NCBI GenBank assembly: GCA_036338025.1
Contig: JAYZDB010000103.1
Location: 1 to 29,208, forward strand
Length of the DNA: 29,208 bases
Direction: 5' to 3'
Origin: JAYZDB01 sp036338025
GTDB lineage: Bacteria > Planctomycetota > UBA1135 > UBA2386
Positions within the stretch are counted from its first letter, which is position 1; each line of letters starts with the position of its first letter. The translations under genes and the position numbers were made by a program. The notes under the pieces are model-generated. The model saw only the letters and a list, made by a program, of their open reading frames with translations, was not told the origin of the DNA and did no database searches. Shown in pieces: positions 5,900-14,468 of this stretch.

Positions 5900-8656
5900 A
5901 TGAAGAAGTCCCAACTCTTTCCGTTCGCCGGACTTGTTCTCCCCGCCTTGTTCGCGCTCAGTGCGTGCAGCGGGACCCAACCCGCCGATGAGGATTCGAC
6001 CCGTGTGAAGATCAGCGCGCGTGGCGCAGTCGCGGATGAGAACCCTCCCGCCAAGGCCACTCCGACTGCCAAGGCGACCCCAAAGGCCAAAGCCACTCCG
6101 AAGGCCAAGGCCGCTCCGAAGGCCAAGGCCGCCGACCGCAAGAAGGCCAACCACGTTGCGAAGCCTGAGCCCACTCCGCAGGACAAGCCTGCGACCAAGC
6201 AGGACAAGACCGCGCAGGGCAAGCTGCAAGGTCAAGCCAACGCCGCCCGGCTCACGGACGCCATTCGCAAGGCACGTCGCGCACTGACGATCGGCAACTT
6301 CACCGAAGCGCTGCGGGAGAGCGCGTTCGCACTGCGCGTCGATCGCAACAACCGGGAAGCGCAGGATCTGTTCGCGCGCGCCCAGGAGTTGCTCGGCGAG
6401 AAGGCCACCAACGAGATTTCTGCCCAGCAAGGCTCACAGCTGCGTTGGCAGATCCAGCAGGAACGCGATCGCGCGCGTGCCGTGCGCGCCGCTCAGTTGG
6501 GCGATGCCCACAGCCAGGCCGGCCGCTACGACTCAGCCGTCGAGAGCTTTGAACGGGCGGTGACCGTCTTGCAGTTCTCGCCGTTCTTTTCCCGCGGTGA
6601 CGCCCTGCTCCAGAGCCTGCTGGCTCGTCGAGATGCGGCACGCACGCAACGCGTGCAGGCTCGCCAAGACAAGCAGGCCCGTGACCGCTCCGCCTCCGAG
6701 GAGGCCCAGCGCAAAGAAGAGCGCCTGCGGCGCACCGCCCAGTTGACCCGGATCAGGCGCTTGTTCGAAGACGCCAACCGATCCTTCCAGCGCGGCAAAT
6801 TTGCTGCCTGCATCCGCTCTCTCGAGATCATCCTGAACGAGCGTCCGTTCCACGCCAACGCCCTCGCCCTGCGAGATCTGGCAAATCGGGCCCACCACGA
6901 CCAGACGACCGAACAACTCGACCGCCGCTGGAAGACCGAATGGGCCAAGACCTTCGACGACGCTGGGATGCTCGATGTGCCGCAGAGCGACATCTTCCGT
7001 TGGGATCCCGAACGGCGGCGTCTCGTGAACACACGCGAACCACTCGAGTTCAAATCCGAGGATGCGGTCGAAAGCCCGGAGGAAAAGGCGATCCTCGCCA
7101 AGTTGAATTCCAACCCGCAGCCGTTCAACTTCAGCAGCGCCACGATCGATGAGTGGGCCGCCTACTTCGGGGACCGCACCCAGGTCAACTTCGTGGTCAC
7201 CAAGAGCGCCGCCGACATGGACTCGGATGCGACCGCGCTCAGCGACTTCTCGCTACCACCGAAGACCGCCGCCCAGGCGCTCGACGTCATCGCAGCCAAG
7301 ACCGGCGTCAAGTGGCGGGTCATGCATGGACTGGTACAGTTGATCGACGGATCCAGCGAAGCCGCCGTCGGCAAGATGCACCTGGAGTCCTACGACGTCC
7401 GCGACATCGTCAACGGCATCCCGGATCGTCCCGGCACCGAGCCCAAGCTACGAGTCCCGGGCGAAGAGGAGATCCTGCTCGAAGAGGACGAAGAACCCCA
7501 ACCGACCATCGTCGACACCGGCAAGTTGCAGGACCTGATCCGCGACAACATCGGTGGGGACACATGGGACGCCGGTGGCGCCAGCATAAGCGAATTGCGC
7601 GGCACCCTGTTGGTCCGGCACACCCGCGAAGTGCACCGCCAGGTCAAGAAACTACTCACCGATCTACGCGAATCGGTCGGCATCCAGGTCGATGTCGAAA
7701 GCCGGTTCCTCAAGGTCACCGACAACTTCCTCGAAGATCTGGGCGTCGACTTCCGAGGCCTCGGCAACGACTCCTCCGAAGGTGTCCCGGGCCGCGGTCT
7801 GGAAGGCCGCAACAACGTCGGCTTCGATGACTACGGCCGGCGGGAGAACATCAACCCAGCCTCGCCGGGCCTGATCGGCACCGGCACGGAACCTGGCATC
7901 TTCTACGATGACGGCGGCGATGGCGACCTGTTCGGCCGTACCGAGAACCTGTTTGACAACAGCCTCGGCGGCGACGATGGCCTCGAAAACGGCGGCGGCT
8001 TGTCGCTGCAGTACGCCTTCCTCGATGACACCGAGGTCGAGATGATCTTCCGCGCGGTCAGCAAGAACGACCGCAGCCAGGAGATCACCGCCCCGCGCCT
8101 GCTGGTCTACAACAACACCCGCGCCAACATGTCGGTCGCGCGGCAGACGACTTACATCAAGGACTTCGAGGTCGAAATCGCGCAGGCGGCAGCGGTCGCC
8201 AACCCAGTCATCGGAGTGGTCAAGGACGGCGTCTCCCTCGACGTGCGCCCGGTGGTCAGCGCCGACCGCAAGTTCGTCACCATGGAACTGCGACCGACGG
8301 TCCTCGACCTGAAGCTCCCGATCCCGACCTTCACGACCACCCTGGGTGTCGGCCAGCCGATCACCATGCAGTTGCCGGAAACCGTCCTGAAGAAGGTGCG
8401 CACGACGGTGACCATGCCCGACGGTGGCACCGTGCTGCTCGGTGGCATGAAGATCTCGAACAAGCATCGGATCGAGTCTGGCATACCCTTCCTCAGCAAC
8501 ATCCCGTTGGTCAGCTTCCTGTTCGGTCGCCGCGGAACCTCGGTCACCAACACCAACCTGCTGATCCTGATCCGCGCCAGCATCATCATCCCCGACGAGC
8601 ACGAACCAGACTTTGCGCCGAGTTACCTCGACGGCCTGGTCGGCGGCGGTAAGTAA
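5900..8656 (+). CDS. Secretin-like outer-membrane lipoprotein A (type II/III secretion superfamily)
   Basis: 918 residues. MKKSQ...LSAC is a lipoprotein signal with the acylated cysteine at residue 23. An Ala/Lys/Pro-rich repeat follows (about 51-78). Next is a TPR-like helical region (about 115-370; for example NFTEALRESAFALRVDRNNREAQDLF). An STN-type domain (about 408-484) carries FVVTKSAADMD and a 'KTAAQALDVIAAKTGVKW' segment. Further N-type modules follow, and the secretin core runs from about 593 to 900, ending in PDGGTVLLGGM and an IPLVSFLFGRR segment as in GspD/PilQ secretins. An Asp/Gly-rich FYDDGGDGD motif sits at 668-676. Secretins form multimeric outer-membrane channels; the lipid anchor may self-pilot it. 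The ATG at 5900 has AGGAAGA 6 nt upstream and directly precedes the lipoprotein signal; an in-frame ATG at 5819 lacks one. No secretion ATPase or pseudopilin is nearby, and an ExbB/ExbD motor lies downstream. Confidence 0.9.
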   Translation: MKKSQLFPFAGLVLPALFALSACSGTQPADEDSTRVKISARGAVADENPPAKATPTAKATPKAKATPKAKAAPKAKAADRKKANHVAKPEPTPQDKPATKQDKTAQGKLQGQANAARLTDAIRKARRALTIGNFTEALRESAFALRVDRNNREAQDLFARAQELLGEKATNEISAQQGSQLRWQIQQERDRARAVRAAQLGDAHSQAGRYDSAVESFERAVTVLQFSPFFSRGDALLQSLLARRDAARTQRVQARQDKQARDRSASEEAQRKEERLRRTAQLTRIRRLFEDANRSFQRGKFAACIRSLEIILNERPFHANALALRDLANRAHHDQTTEQLDRRWKTEWAKTFDDAGMLDVPQSDIFRWDPERRRLVNTREPLEFKSEDAVESPEEKAILAKLNSNPQPFNFSSATIDEWAAYFGDRTQVNFVVTKSAADMDSDATALSDFSLPPKTAAQALDVIAAKTGVKWRVMHGLVQLIDGSSEAAVGKMHLESYDVRDIVNGIPDRPGTEPKLRVPGEEEILLEEDEEPQPTIVDTGKLQDLIRDNIGGDTWDAGGASISELRGTLLVRHTREVHRQVKKLLTDLRESVGIQVDVESRFLKVTDNFLEDLGVDFRGLGNDSSEGVPGRGLEGRNNVGFDDYGRRENINPASPGLIGTGTEPGIFYDDGGDGDLFGRTENLFDNSLGGDDGLENGGGLSLQYAFLDDTEVEMIFRAVSKNDRSQEITAPRLLVYNNTRANMSVARQTTYIKDFEVEIAQAAAVANPVIGVVKDGVSLDVRPVVSADRKFVTMELRPTVLDLKLPIPTFTTTLGVGQPITMQLPETVLKKVRTTVTMPDGGTVLLGGMKISNKHRIESGIPFLSNIPLVSFLFGRRGTSVTNTNLLILIRASIIIPDEHEPDFAPSYLDGLVGGGK
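6050..6130 (+). repeat. Tandem hexapeptide-coding repeat (AKATPK type)
   Basis: Four imperfect 18-bp units followed by a partial one, encoding AKATPT, AKATPK, AKATPK, AKAAPK and AKAA, lie just after the lipid-attachment site of secretin-like protein A. Lys/Ala/Pro tracts are usually extended and cationic. Such a linker could span or bind the peptidoglycan layer. Copy number may vary between strains. Confidence 0.8.
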
Positions 8657-8662
8657 CGCCTC

Positions 8663-8679
8663 CCCGCCAAGATGGCGGG
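8663..8679 (+). terminator. Small hairpin 6 nt after secretin A stop
   Basis: CCCGCC (8663-8668) and GGCGGG (8674-8679) pair perfectly around a 5-nt loop, directly followed by a much larger hairpin. The tandem arrangement suggests transcription termination or 3'-end protection. Confidence 0.5.
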
Positions 8680-8682
8680 TTC

Positions 8683-8717
8683 GAACGGGCGGGCCCGCGC
8701 TGTGGGCCCGCCCGTTC
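8683..8717 (+). terminator. Strong GC-rich terminator hairpin after secretin A
   Basis: A perfect 14-bp stem (GAACGGGCGGGCCC pairing with GGGCCCGCCCGTTC) closes a 7-nt loop. Only TGCATACC follows, so there is no U-tract. Position 26 nt after the stop and the stem strength support a terminator or attenuator separating secretin A from the downstream TPR genes. Confidence 0.75.
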
Positions 8718-8791
8718 TGCATACCCTCCGCCATCCGAGAGGATCGGGGCACTTTTCTCAGCCTCAGGGCTGCGCGCAATGAACCGCCCGC

Positions 8792-8797
8792 TATACT
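8792..8797 (+). promoter_or_regulatory. Candidate -10 element (TATACT) upstream of the large TPR gene
   Basis: TATACT matches 5/6 of the -10 consensus in the 281-nt gap after the terminator. No good -35 is seen at 16-18 nt. The implied leader is about 135 nt. Confidence 0.28.
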
Positions 8798-8937
8798 CCT
8801 CGTTCCCCTAACGGTCCGGCCCTATGCAGCGCCCCGGCGTTTGCGTTCCGGTCGGCACCGGCCCGCGGTATTCCCCTCACCGCAGACCCCTACCGAATGG
8901 TCTAACGCTCAAACACAGCACCCGTTGTGACCCACCG

Positions 8938-11784
8938 ATGACGATGATCAGAGTCCCTGGCGCTATAGCCTTATTCGCGATCACCAGCCTTGTGTCCGCC
9001 CTGTCCGGACAGTCGCCAAAACTCGCAAACGACGTGAAATTCATCCGAGGTCTGGTCTCGGATCTGCGCTTCATCGACTTCGCGCAGCACGAAGTAGCCA
9101 TCCTGAAGAAGACCTACCAGGACAGCGGTGATTTCAAGTTGGTCGCCCAGTTGGACATCGAGGTCGCCCTGCAAGGCGCCAAGCGGCACCCGGATCGCAA
9201 GACCCGTCGCGGCCTCTACAAGACCGCGCTGGAACAGTCGACGAACTTCATCGAAAGGTATGCGTCCGAGGACGTCGCGATGGACGCGCGGACCACCCTC
9301 GCGGACGCCTGTATCGAGTTCGGCTCGTTCCTGAATGAGGAACTGGAGATCGCCCGAGACCAGAACCCGGACTCGGTCAAGGAACTCGAAGACGAAGCTG
9401 CGACGGTATTTCGCCAGGGCAGCAATGCCGCACAGGCCTGTCAAAACGCCTTCACCGAGAAGAACCGGAAAATCGATGCCTTCGTCGCCTGGATGCGACG
9501 CGGCATCTTGTTGCGTGAACACGGGCGGGCGGTCCAGGCCGACCGGGAGTACCTGACCCAACAGGCCATCGAGGTCTTCGAAGAACTGATCCTCGAGGTC
9601 GGAGAGGAGACCATCCTCGGCCAACGCGCACTGTTCGAGATGTCGAAGATCGAAGAGGTCCGCGGCGACTTCGACGCTGCCATCTCGTCCTACAACGACG
9701 ACGTAGATGCGATCTACGAGTCCCTCACCAGCCCGGACGTACAACTGCCGGAGACCGCTCAGCGGATGATGTTCGAGATGATGCAGGAGGTGTTCGACCG
9801 CAAGGCCTCGATCTGCCTCAGGCAGGGACGTGGTCCGGACGTCCTGGCAACGGTCAAACTCTGTGAGGAGCGCATCAAGGAGTTCCAGACTGTCGGACAC
9901 CCGAACTTCCACGACTCACTGCTACTTTCCCAGGCCCAGGTGCACTCCAACTCCGGCAGCCAGGCCGACGTCAGTGAAGCTCTCAAGCAAGCCAAGGCGA
10001 TCAACGAGCGCCACCCCAACGACTACGTCGGTATCAAGGCCAAGAACCTGATCCGTACGATCATGAGCAAGTCTGCTGGGCTGGTGACAGGCGACCTGCT
10101 ACTCGAGGTCGCGACCGGCGACTACCAATTGAAGAAGTACGACCTCGCCATCGCCGGTTTCAAGCGGGCCTTGAACGGCATGGACACAGCCAGCAAGAAG
10201 AAGCTCGGCTTCAACTGCTGGGAGAAGATCGGCCGCAGCAACGAGCGCATGCAAAGGTATCTCGAGGCCGCAATCGCATACTCCCGGGCTGTCGAAGACC
10301 ACGGTGTCGACGTGGGTGCTTCCGAAGATCCGAACGCCACCGAGAAGCTGAAGGGTGTGGTGCGGAGAGCAGCCGCCTGTATCTCACGTGTGCAGGCCGC
10401 CGCCAACCAGGATCCAGTATTTGGCGCGCTCAAGAGCCAGATCGACGCCCAACTCGCGAGCTACGACAAGGACATCGCAACCGCGCGGGACTACGTCGAA
10501 GGTCTCAAGGCCAAGATCGCAGGCAATTACGACGACGCCGTGCAGAGGTTCTTCTCGGTGCAGGAGAGCTTCGCGAAGTACGAGTTGGCGATCGGCCATG
10601 GCATCGAATGCCTGTTCCGCGCCAACAAGTTTGCAGAAGCTCAGGCCAAGATCACTGAGTTCCGCAACTACGTGCAGAGGACACCCATCGCGGAAGACCA
10701 ACGCGAGAAGCGCGGCTACCGTCCACAGGCCCTGGCCTGGGCCCATTACACCGAGGGCCGCATCCTCTACGAAGCCGCCCGGGGCAAGGACGGCAAGACC
10801 GACCTCACCAAGTTCAACGGGGTCGAGAAGCACTTCCTGGAGTTCGAAACAACCCACGCCAAGAACGCCCAGACCCAGATGGTCAAGGTCCACGAGATGC
10901 TCGGCCACGCCTACCTTGAGATGGGTGACGACGCCAAGTCCAAGGGACGCTACGAACAACTCAAGGAACTCGGCGCAACCCTCGCGGACGCCCACAAGTT
11001 CCTCGGCATCAAGATGTTCAACGCCTACTCCGATCGTGTGCGGGCATTGGAAACCGAGCAGAAGGCTCTGATCGAAGCCAGGAAGGACGCCAAGCCGACC
11101 GCCGCCAAGCTGCGGGTAAATCGCATCCAGGCCCTCGGCATGGGCCTGGACTACGCCAAGTCGATTGGCAAACCTTCCTACGCAATCCTGTATGGCACGA
11201 TGCGTCTCGCCGAGCGCCTGGAGAACTGGCCGGACTGCGAGAAGATGGCCGAGCGGATCCTCAAACTCTACCCCAACGGGTCTCAGAAGAGCTATCGGCA
11301 GGTCAGACCACTGCTCGGCTACGCCCTGCTCCGCCAATCGGGCCGGATGCAGGAGGCTCTCGACATTCTCGACAAGGCCGAAGCCAACCTCAGCGGCGGC
11401 ACCAAGAAGAGCGCCTACTACCACGTCCGGCACTACAAGGCCCTGGCTCTCGGTGGCTGGCCTGCCTTCGACAAGGACGGCATCAACTTCCAGCCCAACG
11501 CCGGACTCGGCAAGCCCAACGAGGCCTACTCGATCATGTGGGGCAAGGAGTACAAGAAGTTCGCACTCAACTCCAAGCGGATCGCCAAATACAGCCTCGA
11601 CTGGTACCGTTTCTACCTTGAGGTCTACTACTTCGCCAGGAAGGCTCAGCGCATCGACGACAAGTTCAAGACGCGCGCAGACACCCTGTATCGGATCGCC
11701 AAATCGACTGACAACTTCGAAACGCTCAGGGCCTTCGGCGACGACGGCGAGCGCACCTACAACCTCTTCCGGATGATCAATTGA
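8938..11784 (+). CDS. Large exported TPR-repeat protein
   Basis: 948 residues, mostly alpha-helical with many TPR-like units. Examples are YDLAIAGFKRALNGMDTASK, YLEAAIAYSRAVEDHGVD, GHAYLEMGDDAKSKGRYEQLKELGAT and LLRQSGRMQEALDILDKAEANLS. The N-terminus is a signal peptide (MTMIRVPGAIALFAITSLVSALSGQ), placing the protein in the periplasm. No catalytic motif was recognised. TPR superhelices act as docking scaffolds, so a structural or assembly role in the neighbouring secretin/ExbBD system is inferred. The start was placed at the ATG at 8938, adjacent to the signal peptide; the ATG at 8944 is equally possible. An in-frame ATG at 8824 would add 38 residues of non-signal sequence. Neither has a Shine-Dalgarno. 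The stop overlaps a TTG of the next frame by 3 nt, and the next gene's ATG is 17 nt on, so the two TPR genes are almost certainly cotranscribed. Confidence 0.87.
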   Translation: MTMIRVPGAIALFAITSLVSALSGQSPKLANDVKFIRGLVSDLRFIDFAQHEVAILKKTYQDSGDFKLVAQLDIEVALQGAKRHPDRKTRRGLYKTALEQSTNFIERYASEDVAMDARTTLADACIEFGSFLNEELEIARDQNPDSVKELEDEAATVFRQGSNAAQACQNAFTEKNRKIDAFVAWMRRGILLREHGRAVQADREYLTQQAIEVFEELILEVGEETILGQRALFEMSKIEEVRGDFDAAISSYNDDVDAIYESLTSPDVQLPETAQRMMFEMMQEVFDRKASICLRQGRGPDVLATVKLCEERIKEFQTVGHPNFHDSLLLSQAQVHSNSGSQADVSEALKQAKAINERHPNDYVGIKAKNLIRTIMSKSAGLVTGDLLLEVATGDYQLKKYDLAIAGFKRALNGMDTASKKKLGFNCWEKIGRSNERMQRYLEAAIAYSRAVEDHGVDVGASEDPNATEKLKGVVRRAAACISRVQAAANQDPVFGALKSQIDAQLASYDKDIATARDYVEGLKAKIAGNYDDAVQRFFSVQESFAKYELAIGHGIECLFRANKFAEAQAKITEFRNYVQRTPIAEDQREKRGYRPQALAWAHYTEGRILYEAARGKDGKTDLTKFNGVEKHFLEFETTHAKNAQTQMVKVHEMLGHAYLEMGDDAKSKGRYEQLKELGATLADAHKFLGIKMFNAYSDRVRALETEQKALIEARKDAKPTAAKLRVNRIQALGMGLDYAKSIGKPSYAILYGTMRLAERLENWPDCEKMAERILKLYPNGSQKSYRQVRPLLGYALLRQSGRMQEALDILDKAEANLSGGTKKSAYYHVRHYKALALGGWPAFDKDGINFQPNAGLGKPNEAYSIMWGKEYKKFALNSKRIAKYSLDWYRFYLEVYYFARKAQRIDDKFKTRADTLYRIAKSTDNFETLRAFGDDGERTYNLFRMIN

Positions 11785-11801
11785 TCGAAACGCACATCGC
11801 C

Positions 11802-12923
11802 ATGACATCCCGTATCGCTGCATTCCTCGGATCCGCCCTCTGCACCAGCCTGCTGGTCTCAGCCCCCGCTGCGGCCCAGAAGGACACCATCCTGCGCGTC
11901 GATGGCAAGCACGTCACCAAGTGCAAGATCCTCAAGCTTGAGCTCGACAAGATCAGCTATTCGAAAGGCGCCAAGCAGCAGGAGATCCTGGTGAGCCGCA
12001 CCAACGGCTTCCGCTTCGGCTCGCTCCCCGAGGCCTTCATCCGCGGTCAGTCAGCCGAGAACCGCAACGATCATCTAAACGCCGCCAAGCTGTTCGCGGA
12101 GGCCGAGGCAGCCACCAAGAACGCGACCATCAAGTCGTCCGCGAAGTTCTTCGCCGGACGAGCGTACTCCATCCAAGCGGAGCGCGAAGCAGCTCACGCC
12201 AACACCGCAGTGGCAGCCCTGGAAGGCTATCTCTCCGACAACCCGAACGGTTACTACATGCCGGAGGCCAAGGTGCGCCTGGCGAAGGCGCGGCTGGCCG
12301 GCGGGGACGCTGCCGGTGCCGAGACCATGCTGACGGACATGGTCGCCACCGCCTCCAGCGGCGGCTGGCCGCTGCGGTGGATCGCCCATATCCAACAAAC
12401 CCTGGGGACTGCCCAGTATGCGCAGAACAAGTATTCGGACGCCCGCGCCAGCTACCAGGCCGTGGCGGGCGCTGCCGACTCGGCAATGGGCCAGGACAAC
12501 AAGCACAACGCGGAACTGACCGCCATCAAGACCAACTCGCTGGTCATGCAGGGCGAGACCTACATCGGCGAGAAGATGCTCAACGAGGCCCTGAGCTACT
12601 TCCAGAACCTCACCAACAGCAACGCCAAGGGCGTCAAAGCGGCCGCCCACGCCGGTCAGGGCCAGATCCTGTTCCTGCAAGGCGGCTCCGACACGACCAA
12701 GCTACGGCAGGCCCAGCTGGCCTTGGCGCGGGCCTCCATCGAGCCCGACACCAGCGATTCCACCAGCGCCAAAGCACTTTTCTACATGGCCAAGGTGCTG
12801 ACCGCGCTCGGCGACAAGGAAAAAAACGCGCTGGCCCGTGCGAAGACCTACTACCGCAGCGTAGCCAGCCATTACTCCAATACCCCGTGGGCGACCCTGG
12901 CTCGCAAGGAGTTAGACGGCTAG
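11802..12923 (+). CDS. Small exported TPR protein, CpoB/YbgF-like in context
   Basis: 373 residues. A signal peptide ends about residue 25 (LLVSAPAAA, then QKDT). A short strand-rich segment follows (about 27-65: DTILRVDGKHVTKCKILKLELDKISYS...). It looks like the small beta domain often found at the N-terminus of planctomycete periplasmic TPR proteins. TPR units then run to the end, closing with YYRSVASHYSNTPWATLARKEL, the kind of terminal repeat seen in CpoB/YbgF-like coordinators of Tol-Pal. Lying just upstream of ExbB/ExbD genes, it could be the motor's periplasmic partner, which is inference. The ATG at 11802 is preferred because it directly precedes the signal peptide; an in-frame TTG at 11781 would overlap the previous stop and add 7 residues. 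No Shine-Dalgarno is seen. Confidence 0.85.
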   Translation: MTSRIAAFLGSALCTSLLVSAPAAAQKDTILRVDGKHVTKCKILKLELDKISYSKGAKQQEILVSRTNGFRFGSLPEAFIRGQSAENRNDHLNAAKLFAEAEAATKNATIKSSAKFFAGRAYSIQAEREAAHANTAVAALEGYLSDNPNGYYMPEAKVRLAKARLAGGDAAGAETMLTDMVATASSGGWPLRWIAHIQQTLGTAQYAQNKYSDARASYQAVAGAADSAMGQDNKHNAELTAIKTNSLVMQGETYIGEKMLNEALSYFQNLTNSNAKGVKAAAHAGQGQILFLQGGSDTTKLRQAQLALARASIEPDTSDSTSAKALFYMAKVLTALGDKEKNALARAKTYYRSVASHYSNTPWATLARKELDG

Positions 12924-13104
12924 AACCCGTGTCCCTCCACCGAAAATCTTGCAGTTTGAACGTCCTGGGGGCTTTCCCGAAAGCGGCCTCTGGCGCACAC
13001 TCTGCGGCCGTCCCGCACAGACAATCCCTGTGCCCCCCTTTCTTGCTCCCTACGCGAAGTCACCGAACCCCTCCGACTTCGCCCAGTCCCTCTCCCCTCT
13101 TCCC

Positions 13105-13821
13105 ATGAAACTCCCGACCAAGCTGTACACGATCATCCCCGCGATTCTCGGTCTCGCCGCGACGGTAGCCGCCCAAGAAAAAGAAGGGGCCACCGAAAGC
13201 TCCAACCCGGTCGCCGACGCCTTCGAAAATGCCGGCATCATCGGGTACTGCATCGTCGCGGTCTCGGTGCTCTCACTGGCCCTGATCATCGAGAACTTCA
13301 TGACGCTCAAGCGGGACAAGGTCGCGCCACCGGACCTCATCGACGAACTGGAAGCCCTGTTCGACGAAGAGAACTTCCAAGAGGCGCTCGAGCTGTGTGA
13401 GAACGAACGGAACTACCTGACCAACGTCGTGGCAGCCGGTCTCGGCAAGCTGGGTCACGCCTTCGAGACCATCCAGACCTCGGTGCGTGAGATGGAGGAC
13501 GAGGAAGCGGTCAAGCTGTTCCAGAAGATCGGCTACCTGTCCCTGATCGCCGCAACGGCCCCCATGATGGGCCTGCTCGGCACGGTGACCGGCATGTTCG
13601 TGACCTTTGGTGACATCGCCGCCGCCGGCGGCTCGGTGTCTCCTGCAGAACTAGCCGGTGGTATCAAGCTGGCCCTGACAACGACCATCTTCGGTCTGAT
13701 CGTGGCGATTCCGGTCGGTGCGTTCTTCTTCATGTTTCGCAACCGCGTGGTGCGCACCACGATCGAGGTCAACGCAATCGCCGAGGACCTGTTCGAGCGC
13801 TTCCGCGCCAGCAACAAATAG
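13105..13821 (+). CDS. exbB: MotA/TolQ/ExbB proton-channel family protein
   Basis: 238 residues. It starts with a signal-like segment (MKLPTKLYTIIPAILGLAATVAA), as in longer ExbB forms. TM1 is at about 43-63 (GIIGYCIVAVSVLSLALIIE), then a cytoplasmic helical domain. TM2 is at about 144-168 with the family hallmark APMMGLLGTVTGMF, and TM3 at about 189-211 (LALTTTIFGLIVAIPVGAFF). ExbB pentamers with ExbD form an inner-membrane motor that turns proton flow into mechanical work on periplasmic or outer-membrane partners. Two ExbD genes follow after 93 and 11 nt gaps. I chose the ATG at 13105 because it directly precedes the signal-like segment; upstream in-frame codons lie in a C-rich leader without coding character. 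There is no Shine-Dalgarno. TolQ or AglR-type motors are alternatives within the same family. Confidence 0.95.
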   Translation: MKLPTKLYTIIPAILGLAATVAAQEKEGATESSNPVADAFENAGIIGYCIVAVSVLSLALIIENFMTLKRDKVAPPDLIDELEALFDEENFQEALELCENERNYLTNVVAAGLGKLGHAFETIQTSVREMEDEEAVKLFQKIGYLSLIAATAPMMGLLGTVTGMFVTFGDIAAAGGSVSPAELAGGIKLALTTTIFGLIVAIPVGAFFFMFRNRVVRTTIEVNAIAEDLFERFRASNK

Positions 13822-13914
13822 TCACGAACCCGGTGCATCACCGCCCGTTGGCAAACCACGGGTGGGGATGACCGACACCGGGAGCCTATTGAATATCAAC
13901 CCAGGAAGTAGCCC

Positions 13915-14457
13915 ATGGCAAATCTCGAATGCATCCAAGAAGACGCCAAGATGGACATGACGCCGATGATCGATTGCGTCTTCCTCTTGATGATCTTCTT
14001 CGTGCTCGTGATCGACCTGAGCCAGCAGGACCTCGAGGACCTCATCCTGCCGGAGGCCAAGTTCTGCGTGCCCGACGATTCTGCCCCCAATGTCCGTCCG
14101 ATCGTCAACATCACGCAGGGCGGGAACATCTACTACAAGAAGAACTCCTACTACGAGGCCGCCAAGCACGGGGAGAACTACAGGGGCATCGAGGTGCTGC
14201 TCAGGGAGTGGCGAAAGACCCTGCCCCTCAAGCTCAAGCCGCTCAAAGAGAAGGCGCCGATCTCCAAGACCAACCCCCTGGTTCCGGATGACCCGGTGCT
14301 GGTCCGCGCCGACAAATGGACGGAGTGGCACTACGTCGGCAAGTTCATGACGGAGTGCAGCCAGCCATACGCGGCCTTTTGGAAACTCGAACTCGCGATG
14401 AGTGAAGAGGACAAGGAACTGAAGATGATCCGGGCCGCAGCTGCTCTGGCCAGGTAG
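13915..14457 (+). CDS. exbD: ExbD/TolR family protein, first copy
   Basis: 180 residues. The short N-terminus leads into MDMTPMIDCVFLLMIFFVLVID. The motif T-P-M-I-D carries the conserved membrane aspartate (D20) that conducts protons in ExbD/TolR/MotB-like stators, followed by one TM helix (about 19-36). The periplasmic domain (about 37-180) is longer than in classical ExbD and carries an inserted Lys/Pro-rich segment around 100-120 (PLKLKPLKEKAPISKTN). AGGAAG lies 6 nt before the ATG, so the start is secure. Translation follows exbB with a 93-nt gap and precedes the second copy by 11 nt. It would pair with the ExbB-like protein in the inner membrane. The longer periplasmic part may reflect a partner other than TonB. 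Confidence 0.94.
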   Translation: MANLECIQEDAKMDMTPMIDCVFLLMIFFVLVIDLSQQDLEDLILPEAKFCVPDDSAPNVRPIVNITQGGNIYYKKNSYYEAAKHGENYRGIEVLLREWRKTLPLKLKPLKEKAPISKTNPLVPDDPVLVRADKWTEWHYVGKFMTECSQPYAAFWKLELAMSEEDKELKMIRAAAALAR

Positions 14458-14468
14458 GAGACTCACAC

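Noticed and set aside
8677..8687. tRNA T-loop-like GGGTTCGAACG
   Set aside because: It is part of the tandem hairpins after secretin A; no acceptor, D or anticodon arms can be drawn around it.
10384..11823. 479-codon minus-strand frame, with similar ones at 7664-8779 and 16267-17817
   Set aside because: They mirror the TPR and secretin genes. Their composition (Val/Leu/Gly/Asp/Glu periodic) is what antisense of such genes gives, and no motif was recognised.
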